A program made the translations under genes and the position numbers. A stretch of DNA of 64,000 bases from Isoptericola halotolerans (GTDB taxonomy: Bacteria > Actinomycetota > Actinomycetes > Actinomycetales > Cellulomonadaceae): positions 167,228 to 231,227 of the forward strand of contig NZ_PVTX01000009.1 of NCBI RefSeq assembly GCF_003003075.1. The letters run 5' to 3'. The stretch's first letter is position 1, and every line of letters begins with the position of its first letter. This document shows, one piece after another, positions 11,135-21,119 of this stretch. The notes beneath the pieces were generated by a model. The model saw only the letters and a program-made list of their open reading frames with translations, did no database searches and had not been told where the DNA came from.

Positions 11135-12865
11135 TCATCCGGGGTAGGCGACCGCCACGACGTCCTCGGAGACGACCGGCCACAGGGCCGCGCTCTGACG
11201 CACGTGCAGCGTCCCGTCCGCGTCGAGCACGAGCGTGGGGCTCGCCCCGACACCAGCGGCCACCGCCGTGGGGACGGCCGTCGTCGCCAGCGGGCGCGTC
11301 AGTCCGTCGTTCGACGAGGCGAGCCCGCCGACCCCCGCGACGAAGAGGCCCCGGGCGCCGTCCGGGTCCCGGCCCAGGAGCGTCAGGGTCGACTCCTCCG
11401 ACCACTCGACGGCCTCCACGGAGTCCACCGGACCCCCGACCCGCACCGGCGTCGACAGCCCGGTGGGGACCTCGTCGGCATCCCGCTCGATCGCCGCGAC
11501 CCACACCTCGGGACCGTCGGGCGAGTCGGTCACGAGGGCGATGCGAGCGCCCTCGGGCGCCACCCGCAGCGACCGCACCGGCAGATCGGCCAACCACTCC
11601 GGCTCCACCGGCACCACGCCACCGGCGGGGAGGACGACGCGCAGCTCTCCGCCCACCGCCGTCCAGACCGCGTCGAAGCGGTCGATCGACGGTGGCGCGA
11701 CACGACGCCCGACGAGCAGCTCGGACCGACCGTCCTCGCCGACCCGGACCAGGCGTCCGGCGCCGTCCCGCACCACGACCGTGGCGTCGTCGGTGCCCAC
11801 GGCGACGGCTGTCACGTCGAGGCCCGCCAGGTCCGGTGGCACGGCGGGGTCCGTCAGCTCGCGCCCGACGACCCGGCGCAGCACCTGGCCCTCCTCGGAC
11901 CCGGCACCCAGGACGGCGACCGCGTCGCCCACCGTGACCGGCCGCGACGGTTCCGCCGCCGACGTCGCGGCCAGCGGCGAGGTCCCTGCCGAGAGCACCA
12001 CGGTGCGGCCGTCGCCCTCGCGCAGCGTCGCCTCGAGCTGGGCCACGAGCAGCGCCCGGTCCTCCGGCGGTGCCGAGCTGATGGCCGACGTGAGGCTCAC
12101 GTCGATCGTGCCGTTCTCGGCGACGGTCACCGCGTCGATCGCGAGGGTGGCGCCGTCCGGCACCACGGAGACCGCCGACTGCGCGAGCCGTTCGGGTGGG
12201 CCGTCGAGGATGGCCTGGGTCGCCGCGGTCCGCCAGGACTGCCCGGGGAACCAGCGCACGTCGGGGACCCACCACTCGCGGTCCGGCGTCGGGTAGTACA
12301 GCGGGGTCCGGTGGAACGCGTTGCCGAGGAAGTCCGCCAGGACGAGCAGACCGTCCTCGAGGCCGCTGATGCGCCACTGCCCGTCCGTCCCGCGCGCCAG
12401 GTCGAACGTCACGTCGACGACGCTGGGCTCGGCCAGCTCGGTGTAGACGCCGGACTCGTCGAGGGAGGCGACGACGGTCGCCTCGCCCTGCACCGACGTG
12501 ACGGCGGTGGAGTCGTCGAACTCCCCGACGGTCCAGCGCGGGTACTCCGACAGCACGAGGACCTGGGTGTACTCGTCCCAGGCGGACCACGCCACCGGGG
12601 TGGTGTACTCCCGCGCGATGTCGAACGTCGCGGCCGACGCAGGCCCGAACTGGGCCGCGCTGACGAAACCCTGGACGATCTGCTCGGGACCTGCGTCCGT
12701 GGCCGGCCCCTGCACGTCGAAGCCCAGGTCGCTGACGCTGTCGACCTCGGCCGAGCTCTCCATGACGCCACCCGAGGTGGGGATGCTCGCGCACGCACCG
12801 GCCGACGCGACCAGCACGACGGCGCACAGGGTCTGCACGAGGTGTCGGCGGGTACCGCGGCTCAT
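11135..12865 (-). CDS. lpqB: Lipoprotein LpqB
   Basis: A 576-residue lipoprotein. The N-terminal signal ends in a lipobox-like AGAC, followed by the family-typical ASIPTSGG. A GerMN domain lies at about residues 190-320 (WWVPDVRWFPGQSWRTAATQ), then a beta-propeller-like LpqB C-terminal domain. In mycobacteria LpqB interacts with the extracellular part of MtrB and modulates MtrA phosphorylation. The start ATG overlaps the mtrB stop as ATGA and carries an upstream GAGGAGGA, fixing both gene boundaries and indicating translational coupling. Confidence 0.95.
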   Translation of the reverse strand: MSRGTRRHLVQTLCAVVLVASAGACASIPTSGGVMESSAEVDSVSDLGFDVQGPATDAGPEQIVQGFVSAAQFGPASAATFDIAREYTTPVAWSAWDEYTQVLVLSEYPRWTVGEFDDSTAVTSVQGEATVVASLDESGVYTELAEPSVVDVTFDLARGTDGQWRISGLEDGLLVLADFLGNAFHRTPLYYPTPDREWWVPDVRWFPGQSWRTAATQAILDGPPERLAQSAVSVVPDGATLAIDAVTVAENGTIDVSLTSAISSAPPEDRALLVAQLEATLREGDGRTVVLSAGTSPLAATSAAEPSRPVTVGDAVAVLGAGSEEGQVLRRVVGRELTDPAVPPDLAGLDVTAVAVGTDDATVVVRDGAGRLVRVGEDGRSELLVGRRVAPPSIDRFDAVWTAVGGELRVVLPAGGVVPVEPEWLADLPVRSLRVAPEGARIALVTDSPDGPEVWVAAIERDADEVPTGLSTPVRVGGPVDSVEAVEWSEESTLTLLGRDPDGARGLFVAGVGGLASSNDGLTRPLATTAVPTAVAAGVGASPTLVLDADGTLHVRQSAALWPVVSEDVVAVAYPG

Positions 12866-14565
12866 CGGTGGTCCTCCTCGGGCGGCAGGTCGGGGATCGC
12901 GGTCGGGGTGGGCCCCGTCGGCGGGTTCACGACGGGCACCTGGCCCGTCGGCACGTGCTGCCCGCCGGAGCGTGACGGACCCTCGACGGGCAGCGGCGGA
13001 CGCTCGACCTCGATGCCCGCGCGCCGCGGCAGCGTCAACCGGAAGGAAGCTCCGTGACCGGGCCGGCCCCAGGCGTCGAGACGGCCCCCGTGCAGCCGCG
13101 CGTCCTCCTGCGAGATCGCCAGACCCAGCCCGGTGCCGCCCGTCGTGCGGGCGCGCGCCGGGTCGGCCCGCCAGAACCGGTCGAAGACGCGGTTGAGCTG
13201 TTCCGGGGTCAGGCCGACGCCGTGGTCGCGCACGACGACGGCGACGGCCCGCGCGTCCTGGCCGACCGTGATCTCCACGGGCTTGCCCTCGGCGTGCTCG
13301 ATCGCGTTGACCACGAGGTTGCGCAGGATCCGTTCGACCCGGCGCGGGTCGATGTCCGCCGTCGTGCGCTCGTCGGGCATGTCCACGGAGAGGAACACGG
13401 ACTTGCGCTCGGCGAGCGGTGCGCACGTGTCCACGACGGCGGTCACGACGCCGCGCAGGTCCTGCTGCTCGACGTCGAGCACGGCCGCACCCGCGTCGAA
13501 CCGGCTGATCTCGAGCAGGTCGGTGAGGAGCTCCTCGAACCGGTCGAGCTGGGTCTGCAGCAGCTCCGCGGACCGCCGCGCGGACGGCTCCAGGTCGTCA
13601 CGGGCGGAGTGGATGACCTCGCCCGCCATGCGGATGGTCGTCAGCGGCGTGCGCAGCTCGTGCGAGACGTCGGAGACGAACCGTCGTTGCGCCGCGGACA
13701 GCTCCTCCATCCGGGCGATCTGCTCCTCGAGGTTGTCGGCCATCTCGTTGAACGTCCGTGCGAGGGTCGCCAGCTCGTCCTGGCCGCGGGAGCCCGGGAC
13801 GCGGACGTCGAGGTGCCCCTCTCCCAGCCGGGCCGCCGCGGTGGCGGCCCGGCGCACGGGCGCCACCGTCTGTCGCGTGACGGTCCACGTGAGCAGCCCG
13901 ATCATCGCCAGGATCGCCACCGCGCCGAGCGCCAGGGTCCGTTGGACGAACCGCAGCGTCTCCTGCTCGGAGGCGAGCGAGTAGAGCGAGTAGAGCTCGA
14001 AGATGCCGGCCGACGGCAGGTCGACGGTCGCCCCGACCACGACACCGGGCTCCTCGGCGCCCGACTCGGTGAAGTCGACCGGGATCGGCACCGACTGCAG
14101 CACCTGGTCCTCCGTGGCGAGCGTCGCGGCGCGCAGCTCGGGGGTGACCACGTCCCCGACGGCCAGGCCCTGGCGGGACGACGAGTCGACGAGGGGCAGC
14201 TGCTGCCCGGGCGCCTGCCGCAGGAAGTACTCCTGCGCGCTCGAACCGCCGGCGCTCAGCGAGAGGATCACGTCCCGCAGCAGGGCCTGCTGCTCACCGG
14301 TCTGGGTCGCGGCCGTCGCGGCGAGCCGGGTGCGGACGTCCTGGGTGACGGCGGCGTTCTCCCGCTCGATCTGGTCCAGCCGCTGGTCGAAGAGCCCGTC
14401 ACGGACGGAGAACGACAGGTAGAGGCCGAGCACGGCGACGGCCAGCACGCCGAGCGCGACGGCTGACGTGACCACGCGCACCTGCATCGAGGAGCGCCAG
14501 CGGTGCACGAGCGACCGGGCACCTCGGACGAGGGCGTTGGTCGCGCGCGCTTCAGCGGGCGGCAC
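12862..14565 (-). CDS. mtrB: Sensor histidine kinase MtrB
   Basis: A 567-residue kinase. A transmembrane helix lies near residue 33-50, then an extracytoplasmic sensor domain (about 55-210) and a second helix (about 230-250). These are followed by HAMP, HisKA with VSHELRTP (phospho-acceptor His302), and HATPase_c with the N, G1 and G2 boxes (NLVVNAIEHA, DHGVGL, TGLGLAI). MtrB phosphorylates MtrA and controls cell-wall and division genes. The GTG at 14565 overlaps the mtrA end by 14 bases and has only a weak AAGG nearby, so a later start cannot be excluded. Confidence 0.95.
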   Translation of the reverse strand: MPPAEARATNALVRGARSLVHRWRSSMQVRVVTSAVALGVLAVAVLGLYLSFSVRDGLFDQRLDQIERENAAVTQDVRTRLAATAATQTGEQQALLRDVILSLSAGGSSAQEYFLRQAPGQQLPLVDSSSRQGLAVGDVVTPELRAATLATEDQVLQSVPIPVDFTESGAEEPGVVVGATVDLPSAGIFELYSLYSLASEQETLRFVQRTLALGAVAILAMIGLLTWTVTRQTVAPVRRAATAAARLGEGHLDVRVPGSRGQDELATLARTFNEMADNLEEQIARMEELSAAQRRFVSDVSHELRTPLTTIRMAGEVIHSARDDLEPSARRSAELLQTQLDRFEELLTDLLEISRFDAGAAVLDVEQQDLRGVVTAVVDTCAPLAERKSVFLSVDMPDERTTADIDPRRVERILRNLVVNAIEHAEGKPVEITVGQDARAVAVVVRDHGVGLTPEQLNRVFDRFWRADPARARTTGGTGLGLAISQEDARLHGGRLDAWGRPGHGASFRLTLPRRAGIEVERPPLPVEGPSRSGGQHVPTGQVPVVNPPTGPTPTAIPDLPPEEDHR

Positions 14566-15232
14566 CGGCCTTGTAGCCCACCCCGCGCACGGTCTGGACG
14601 ACCTCGGGGTTCTCCGGGTCCGTCTCGATCTTGGAGCGCAGCCGCTGCACGTGGACGTTCACCAGGCGTGTGTCGGCGCTGTGCCGGTAGCCCCACACCT
14701 TCTCGAGGAGCACCTCGCGGGTGAAGACCTGCCAGGGCTTGCGCGCCAGCTCGACGAGCAGGTCGAACTCGAGCGGGGTGAGGCTGATCCGCTCGCCGTC
14801 ACGGGTGACCGTGTGCCCCGTCACGTCGATCTCGATGTCGCCGATCTTGAGGCGCTCCGGACCGGGTTCGTCGGACCGGCGCAGCCGGGCACGGACGCGG
14901 GCGACGAGCTCCTTGGGCTTGAACGGCTTGGTGACGTAGTCGTCCGCACCGGACTCCAGCCCGAGCACCACGTCGACGGTGTCGGTCTTCGCGGTGAGCA
15001 TGATGATGGGGATGCCGGACTCGGCACGGATCTCGCGAGCGATCTCGATACCGTCCTTGCCCGGCAGCATGAGGTCGAGCAGGACGAGGTCGGGCTGGGT
15101 CGATCGGAACATGCCGATGGCAGCATCGCCGTCCGAGCAGAAGCTCAGATCGAGCCCTTCGGACTCCAGGACGATGCCGATCATCTCGGCGAGGGCAGTG
15201 TCGTCGTCGACCACCAGGACGCGGGACTTCAT
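14552..15232 (-). CDS. mtrA: Response regulator MtrA
   Basis: An OmpR/PhoB-type regulator of 226 residues. The receiver domain has the acidic pocket D10-D11, phospho-acceptor D53 (LLDLMLPG), T and K residues (LTAK, TKPFKP) and a winged-helix DNA-binding domain ending VNVHVQRLRSKI...VRGVGYKA. With MtrB and LpqB it forms the essential actinobacterial system for wall homeostasis. ATG 15232 is used; a GTG two codons upstream is the alternative. A CAGACT hexamer six bases before the ATG is a weak leaderless -10 candidate. Confidence 0.97.
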   Translation of the reverse strand: MKSRVLVVDDDTALAEMIGIVLESEGLDLSFCSDGDAAIGMFRSTQPDLVLLDLMLPGKDGIEIAREIRAESGIPIIMLTAKTDTVDVVLGLESGADDYVTKPFKPKELVARVRARLRRSDEPGPERLKIGDIEIDVTGHTVTRDGERISLTPLEFDLLVELARKPWQVFTREVLLEKVWGYRHSADTRLVNVHVQRLRSKIETDPENPEVVQTVRGVGYKAGAAR

Positions 15233-15265
15233 GCGCACAGTCTGCCAGGGTCCACAGCGATCCGT

Positions 15266-15281
15266 CCGGGGCGCGCCCCGG
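15266..15281. promoter_or_regulatory. 16-base perfect palindrome in the mtrA divergent region
   Basis: CCGGGGCGCGCCCCGG reads the same on both strands. It lies between the mtrA start and the start of the plus-strand membrane operon, 13 bases upstream of that operon's candidate -10. A dimeric regulator could bind here, but high GC makes such palindromes less surprising. Confidence 0.3.
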
Positions 15282-15294
15282 GAGCAGGGAACGC

Positions 15295-15300
15295 TATAAG
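15295..15300 (+). promoter_or_regulatory. Candidate -10 of the MoxR/DUF58 membrane operon
   Basis: TATAAG, in an otherwise GC-rich gap, predicts a start site near 15307 and a leader of about 44 bases before the AGGAGG ribosome site and the ATG at 15351. The 16-base palindrome lies just upstream. Confidence 0.4.
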
Positions 15301-15350
15301 GTCGTGGCGGTCACGTACCCGTCCCGCCAGCCGTGCCAGGAGGCAGCAGC

Positions 15351-16571
15351 ATGAGCACGCCCGACCAGCCGACGCCGCCCTCCGGGTGGGGCGAGGCACC
15401 TCGGCCGCCCGCCTACGGGCAGTACGGGCCGGGGCAGTACGGGTCCGGACGGTACGGCCCCGGTGAGCCCGCGCCCGACGGCGGTGCCTCCGCACAGGGG
15501 ACGCCCCGGCCCGGTCCGGCGCCCTCCGACCCGTACGGCCCGTCCGCGACCAAGCCCGGCGTGGTCCCGCTGCGCCCGCTGTCGCTCGGTGAGATCTTCG
15601 ACGGGGCGTTCAGCTCGGTGCGGCACAACCCGGCGGTCATGCTCGGCCTGGTGGCCGTGGTGGTCGCCGCCGCCACGCTGCTCGCCGCACTGCTCGCGCA
15701 GTTCGCCGTCCCCGCGCTGACCGGCCTCTTCAGCGAGGCCGCCAGCGTGGACGCCGAGCTCGAGTACCTCACCGCCGACGCCGGCTGGCTCGCGCAGCTC
15801 ATGGCGGTCTCGGGTGCCCTGTCGCTCACCCTGCTCATCGCCCAGCCGATCACGGAGGGCTTCATCACCGCCTCGGTGAGCCAGTCGGTCATCGGCCGCA
15901 AGCTGTCGGTGGGCGAGGTCTGGGCGAAGGTACGCCCCCGGCTCGCCGTCCTCATCGGCTGGATGCTGCTGCGGACCGTCGGTCTGGGGATCGGGCTCGC
16001 CGGTGTGTTCGTCGGGGCGGTCCTGCTCGTGAGCGCCGTCGCCGTCGCGACCGACTCGGTGGGACTGTCCGTGCTCGTCGGTCTGCTGTGCCTGGTCGCG
16101 ATCGTCGTCCTGGCCGCCTGGGTGTGGGTCCGCCTCATGCTGGTCGCACCGGCCCTCGTCCTCGAGGGCAGCGGCCTGGGTCGCACGATCGCCCGGGCCT
16201 GGCGTCTCACCCGGGGCGCCTACTGGCGGGTCTTCGGCACCGTGCTGCTCGCCAGCATCATCGCGAGCGTGGCCGGCCAGGTCGTCGCGTACCCGCTCAG
16301 CCTGCTGGGCCTGCTCGTCGACGGCAGCGACTTCGGCTGGGGCCTCATCCTCAGCTCGGTCGTCGCGTCGGTGGTCGCCAGCATGGTCTACCTCGTGTTC
16401 GTCTCCGCCGTCGTGGCCCTCGTCTACACCGACGTGCGGATGCGCCGCGAGGGACTCGACGTCCAGCTCGCCGCCGCCGCCGAGCGGGCCGCGCAGCAGA
16501 CCTCCGACGGGCACGGCTCGCCCGCCGGCAGCCCCGGTACGCCGCCGCCCGGGGGCAGCCCGCAGTGGTGA
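15351..16571 (+). CDS. Polytopic membrane protein (GPDPase membrane-domain-like)
   Basis: A 406-residue protein. The N-terminal 65 residues are disordered, with repeated Tyr-Gly-Pro/Gln units (YGQYGPGQYG). They are followed by a conserved entry LRPLSLGEIFDGAFSSVRHNP and about six membrane segments, then a short Pro/Gly tail. The signature resembles the membrane domain seen in glycerophosphodiester phosphodiesterase-associated proteins; no catalytic domain is present. AGGAGG lies just before the ATG. It heads a five-gene operon with DUF4129, DUF4350, MoxR and DUF58 genes, a set conserved in actinobacteria and probably acting at the envelope. Confidence 0.8.
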   Translation: MSTPDQPTPPSGWGEAPRPPAYGQYGPGQYGSGRYGPGEPAPDGGASAQGTPRPGPAPSDPYGPSATKPGVVPLRPLSLGEIFDGAFSSVRHNPAVMLGLVAVVVAAATLLAALLAQFAVPALTGLFSEAASVDAELEYLTADAGWLAQLMAVSGALSLTLLIAQPITEGFITASVSQSVIGRKLSVGEVWAKVRPRLAVLIGWMLLRTVGLGIGLAGVFVGAVLLVSAVAVATDSVGLSVLVGLLCLVAIVVLAAWVWVRLMLVAPALVLEGSGLGRTIARAWRLTRGAYWRVFGTVLLASIIASVAGQVVAYPLSLLGLLVDGSDFGWGLILSSVVASVVASMVYLVFVSAVVALVYTDVRMRREGLDVQLAAAAERAAQQTSDGHGSPAGSPGTPPPGGSPQW

Positions 16572-17251
16572 CCGCGGTGGCAGCAAGGACGGGGGCACAG
16601 CTGCACGGCGTCTCCGTCGAGGTGCCCGTCGTGCCGGACCGCGAGACGGCGCACGGCTGGCTCGTCGAGGAGCTCGCAAGGCCCGAGTACGCCCAGGACC
16701 CGTCGGTCCTGATGCGGCTGCTCACCTGGCTCGCCAGGATCTTCGACGAGATCGGCACCGTGGACGTCAGCCCGTGGCGGCTCGCCGTCATCGTGGCCGT
16801 GGTGCTCGTCGTCGTGGTCGCGATCGCCCTCTACGTCGCCGGCCCCGCGCGGCTGCGGCGCCACGCCGCGACGAGCTCCGCCGTCGTGCACGACGACGAC
16901 ACGCGGACCGCGGCACAGATGCGGGCCGCCGCCGACGCCGCCGCCGCCCGGGAGGACTGGCCGCTCGCCGTGATCGAACGCTTCCGCGCCGTCGTGCGCG
17001 GCCTGGAGGAGCGCGTGGTGCTCGACGAACGTCCTGGCCGGACCGCCCGCGAGGCCGCGCAGACCGCGGGCTCGCGGCTGCCCGGGCTCTCCACCGAGCT
17101 GCACGACGCCGCCGGCCGGTTCGACGGCGTCTGCTACGGCCACCTCCCCGCCGGGCCCGCGGACGACGCGGCCCTGCGCGCGCTCGACGACCAGGTGGCC
17201 GCCGCCCGCCCGACCGCAGCGGCGCCCCCGGTCCGGGAGGGCGTGCAGTGA
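16568..17251 (+). CDS. DUF4129 domain protein
   Basis: A 227-residue protein: an N-terminal soluble part, one clear transmembrane helix (about residues 75-98, LAVIVAVVLVVVVAIALYV), then a cytosolic DUF4129 domain (AREDWPLAVIERFRAVVRGLEERV...RPGRTAREAA). DUF4129 proteins are regularly encoded with MoxR ATPases and DUF58 proteins and resemble the C-terminal part of some transglutaminase-like membrane proteins. The start is GTG, overlapping the previous stop as GTGA. Function unknown beyond the MoxR association. Confidence 0.85.
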   Translation: MTAVAARTGAQLHGVSVEVPVVPDRETAHGWLVEELARPEYAQDPSVLMRLLTWLARIFDEIGTVDVSPWRLAVIVAVVLVVVVAIALYVAGPARLRRHAATSSAVVHDDDTRTAAQMRAAADAAAAREDWPLAVIERFRAVVRGLEERVVLDERPGRTAREAAQTAGSRLPGLSTELHDAAGRFDGVCYGHLPAGPADDAALRALDDQVAAARPTAAAPPVREGVQ

Positions 17252-18461
17252 GCGCCCCCACCGCATCTCCCACCGCGACCTGGACCTCGGCCGCCGTCAC
17301 CGGCGACGGGACGACGCTCGGCTCGCGCAGCCGACGCCGCTGGCGGACCGCGCGATGGCTCGTCGGCGGCGTCGCCGCGTTGCTCGTGGCGGTCCTCGCC
17401 CTCGCCCTGCTGCGCCCCGTCGGTTCCGTCGTCCCGTACGACCCGGGAAACACCCGCCCGAACGGTTCCCAGGCCCTCGCCCGCGTCCTCGAGCGCCAGG
17501 GCGTCCAGGTGCAGCACGTCACCCACGTGGCCGACGCCGTCGACGCGGCCGTCGCGGGCTCCACGCTCCTGGTCGTGCCGGCGCCCTACCTGCTCCCCGA
17601 GCAGGTCACGGCGCTCGCCGGCGTCGACGCCGACCTCGTGCTGGCCGGCGCCGACGACGGACTGCTGCGCGCGGCGACCGGGGACCAGGTCCGGAGGGCC
17701 TCCTGGGGCTCCCTGCCGACGTCGCCGGTGGACCCGGGGTGCGACCTGCCCGCCGCCGTCGCCGCCGGCCCCTCGCTGCTCGAGCCCGGGCTCAAGCCGA
17801 CGTCCCCGACCGTGGCCACCTGCTGGTCGGGTCCCGACGGCTCGGCGGCGCTCGCCGCGACCGAGCGCGACGGCCGCCAGGTGGTCGCGGTCGACGACCC
17901 GGCGTTCCTGCGCAACGACGACGTGCTCACCGAGGGCAACGCCGCGCTGGCGCTCCACCTCCTCGGGAGCCACGACCGGCTGGTCTGGCTCGTGCCCGAT
18001 CCCACGGACTCGACCGTCCCCGGCGACCCGACCGCCGAGCCGGAGACCGGGGCCGTGCTGCCGGACTGGTTCGACGCCGCGCTGTGGTGGGCCGTCCTGG
18101 TCGCGCTGGTCACCGCCGTCTGGCGCAGCCGTCGGCTCGGTGGGCTCGTCACCGAGCGGCTGCCCGTCGTCGTGCCCTCCGCCGAGTCCACGCGCGGCCG
18201 CGCGCGGCTCTACCGGCGGGCGCGCTCCCGCGGGCACGCCGCGGCCGGCCTGCGGGCCGCGACGGCTCAGGCCGTCGCCCGGCGGCTCGGCCTGGCCCGC
18301 TCCGCCCACCCCGACACCCTGGTCGACGCCGTCGTGCGTGCCACCGGACGCGACCCGCGCGAGGTCGCCGACCTGATCTACGGACCCCCACCCGCCGACG
18401 ACGCCGCGCTCAGCGAGCTCGCCCGCCGGCTCGACACCCTGGAGAGCGAGGTTCACCGACC

Positions 18462-18465
<4 letters not shown>
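17248..18465 (+). CDS. DUF4350 domain membrane protein
   Basis: A 405-residue protein with a first transmembrane helix at about residues 37-58 and an extracytoplasmic DUF4350 domain (from YDPGNTRPNGSQALARVLERQGV), related in fold to GATase/ThuA-like domains. A second helix lies near residue 270-290, followed by an Arg-rich cytosolic tail. It has no obvious catalytic triad. The GTG start overlaps the DUF4129 stop as GTGA. The context suggests it belongs to the MoxR-dependent envelope complex. Confidence 0.85.
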
Positions 18466-19571
<1,106 letters not shown>

Positions 19572-19572
19572 C

Positions 19573-20946
19573 ATGGCGGTGTCCTGGCGCGCCGTCGTGC
19601 TGGCGGCGCTCGGCCTGGTGCCGGTCGCGATCTGGCCGGTGCCCGGGACAGTGCTGCTCTGGGCCGCCGTGGTCGCGGCCCTCTGCGCGCTCGACGTCGC
19701 GCTGGCCGCCTCCCCCCGGCAGGTGACCGTGCAGCGCACGGTGCCGTCGTCCGTGCGTCTCGGCACGCCGACGACGTCGCAGGTGGTGCTGACCAACGCC
19801 GGCCGCCGGCGGCTGCGCGCCCTCGTGCGCGACGCCTGGCCGCCGTCGCTCGTCACCGCACGGGACGACGACGGGGGCCTGCGCCCGCACACCGACCCAG
19901 CTGAGCCCGCCCGGACCGCGCGGCACACTGTGGACCTGCCCCCGGGCGAGTCGGCCCGGCTGCGGACACCGCTGCTGCCGACCCGCCGCGGAGAGCGCTC
20001 CGCCGGCGCCGTCACGATCCGGACCGTCGGACCGCTGCGGCTGGCAGGACGGCAGGCCTCGCTCGACGTGGGCGGACGGATCCGGGTGCTGCCCGAGTTC
20101 GCCTCCCGCCGGCACCTGCCGAGCCGTCTCGCACGGCTGCGGGAGATGGACGGCCGGGCGGCGGTCCAGGTACGGGGCGAGGGCACCGAGTTCGACTCGC
20201 TGCGCGAGTACGTGGTGGGCGACGACGTCCGCTCGATCGACTGGCGGGCGACGGCGCGCGGCGGCGACGTCGTCGTGCGGACCTGGCGCCCCGAGCGCGA
20301 CCGGCGCGTCGTCGTCGTGCTCGACACGGGACGGACGTCCGCGGCGCGGATCAGCACCGCCGTCGACGGGTCCGTGAACACGGGCGGTACCCGGTTGGAG
20401 GCGAGCGTCGAGGCGGCGCTGCTGCTCGGGGCGCTGGCCGACCGGGCGGGCGACCGGTTCCAGGTGATCGCGTACGACCGTGTGCTCCGGGCGCGGGTGG
20501 CCGGCGCCTCCGGCCCGCGGCTGCTGCCTGCCATGGCGGACTCGCTGGCCGCCGTCGAGCCGGTGCTGCTGGAGACGGACTGGCCGGGCCTCGTGGCCCA
20601 GGTCCGCGCGCGCGTCTCGCAGCGCGCCCTGGTGGTCCTGCTGACGTCGCTCGATCCCGCGGTGGTGGAGACGGGGCTCCTGCCCGTCGTCGACCAGCTC
20701 TCCGGGACGCACCAGGTGGTCGTCGCGGCGGTCGCCGACGCGGAGGTGGCGGCGATGCGCGCCGGCCGTGGGAGCGTCGAGGAGGTCTACGACGCGGCGG
20801 CCGCGGCACGCGGCGACCTCGAGCGCTCGGCCGTCGCGGCGGTGCTGCGCCAGCACGGCGCGGAGGTGGTCGAGGCGCTGCCCGACCAGCTCGCGCCGCG
20901 TCTCGCCGACACCTACCTGGCGCTCAAGGCCGCCGGCCGCCTCTGA
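19573..20946 (+). CDS. DUF58 domain protein (MoxR partner)
   Basis: A 457-residue protein with two N-terminal membrane helices (about 5-45), a beta-rich middle domain, and a C-terminal DUF58/VWA-like region with the family hallmark GTEFDSLREYVVGDDVRSIDWRATAR-type segment near residue 200 and a VWA-like strand (VVVVLDTG). DUF58 proteins are the usual partners of MoxR ATPases. It starts one base after the moxR stop. It is the last gene of the plus-strand operon and is followed by a large palindrome. Confidence 0.92.
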   Translation: MAVSWRAVVLAALGLVPVAIWPVPGTVLLWAAVVAALCALDVALAASPRQVTVQRTVPSSVRLGTPTTSQVVLTNAGRRRLRALVRDAWPPSLVTARDDDGGLRPHTDPAEPARTARHTVDLPPGESARLRTPLLPTRRGERSAGAVTIRTVGPLRLAGRQASLDVGGRIRVLPEFASRRHLPSRLARLREMDGRAAVQVRGEGTEFDSLREYVVGDDVRSIDWRATARGGDVVVRTWRPERDRRVVVVLDTGRTSAARISTAVDGSVNTGGTRLEASVEAALLLGALADRAGDRFQVIAYDRVLRARVAGASGPRLLPAMADSLAAVEPVLLETDWPGLVAQVRARVSQRALVVLLTSLDPAVVETGLLPVVDQLSGTHQVVVAAVADAEVAAMRAGRGSVEEVYDAAAAARGDLERSAVAAVLRQHGAEVVEALPDQLAPRLADTYLALKAAGRL

Positions 20947-20972
20947 CCGAGGCCACCAGCCCCGGACCCACC

Positions 20973-21064
20973 CACCCCGGCGTTGTGGGCGCGATTTTTG
21001 GCCCGATATGCCCGTTTCGGGCGCATATCGGGCCCAGAAATCGCGCCCACAACGCACCGGGGTG
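20973..21064. terminator. Large imperfect palindrome between convergent genes
   Basis: The core arm CGTTGTGGGCGCGATTT (from 20981) is mirrored by AAATCGCGCCCACAACG (ending 21054). Further pairing inward covers GGCCCGATATG, leaving a TTTC loop near 21014-21017. CACCCCGG/CCGGGGTG extends the stem outward to 20973 and 21064. The hairpin serves both the DUF58 gene (plus) and the SpoIIM-like gene (minus), but it is much longer than a normal terminator and its AT-rich core is unlike its surroundings. Confidence 0.6.
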
Positions 21065-21119
21065 CGGTCAGCCGGCCCCGGGGTGCGGTCAGCCGGCCCC
21101 GGGGTGCGGTCAGCCGGCC
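21057..21119. repeat. Three exact tandem copies of a 21-base unit
   Basis: Units at 21057-21077, 21078-21098 and 21099-21119 are identical and contain TGCGGTCAGCCGGCC. On the minus strand the unit carries an in-frame TGA, so the stop codon of the SpoIIM-like gene (21110-21112) is followed by two further in-frame TGA copies. The first unit overlaps the outer arm of the large palindrome. Confidence 0.9.

Noticed and set aside
9438..12827. A 1129-codon frame running through hpf into lpqB
   Set aside because: Only its last 219 codons match a known family (HPF), with an ATG and ribosome site at 10097. The rest is a shadow of comF and lpqB.
15294..16679. A 461-codon frame opposite the polytopic membrane gene
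   Set aside because: It is antisense, very rich in Asp, Glu, His and Arg, and has no domain; the plus-strand gene has AGGAGG and clear membrane helices.
20973..21119. CRISPR-like repeats
   Set aside because: The three 21-base copies are directly adjacent with no spacers, and no cas genes are nearby; they are a simple tandem repeat.
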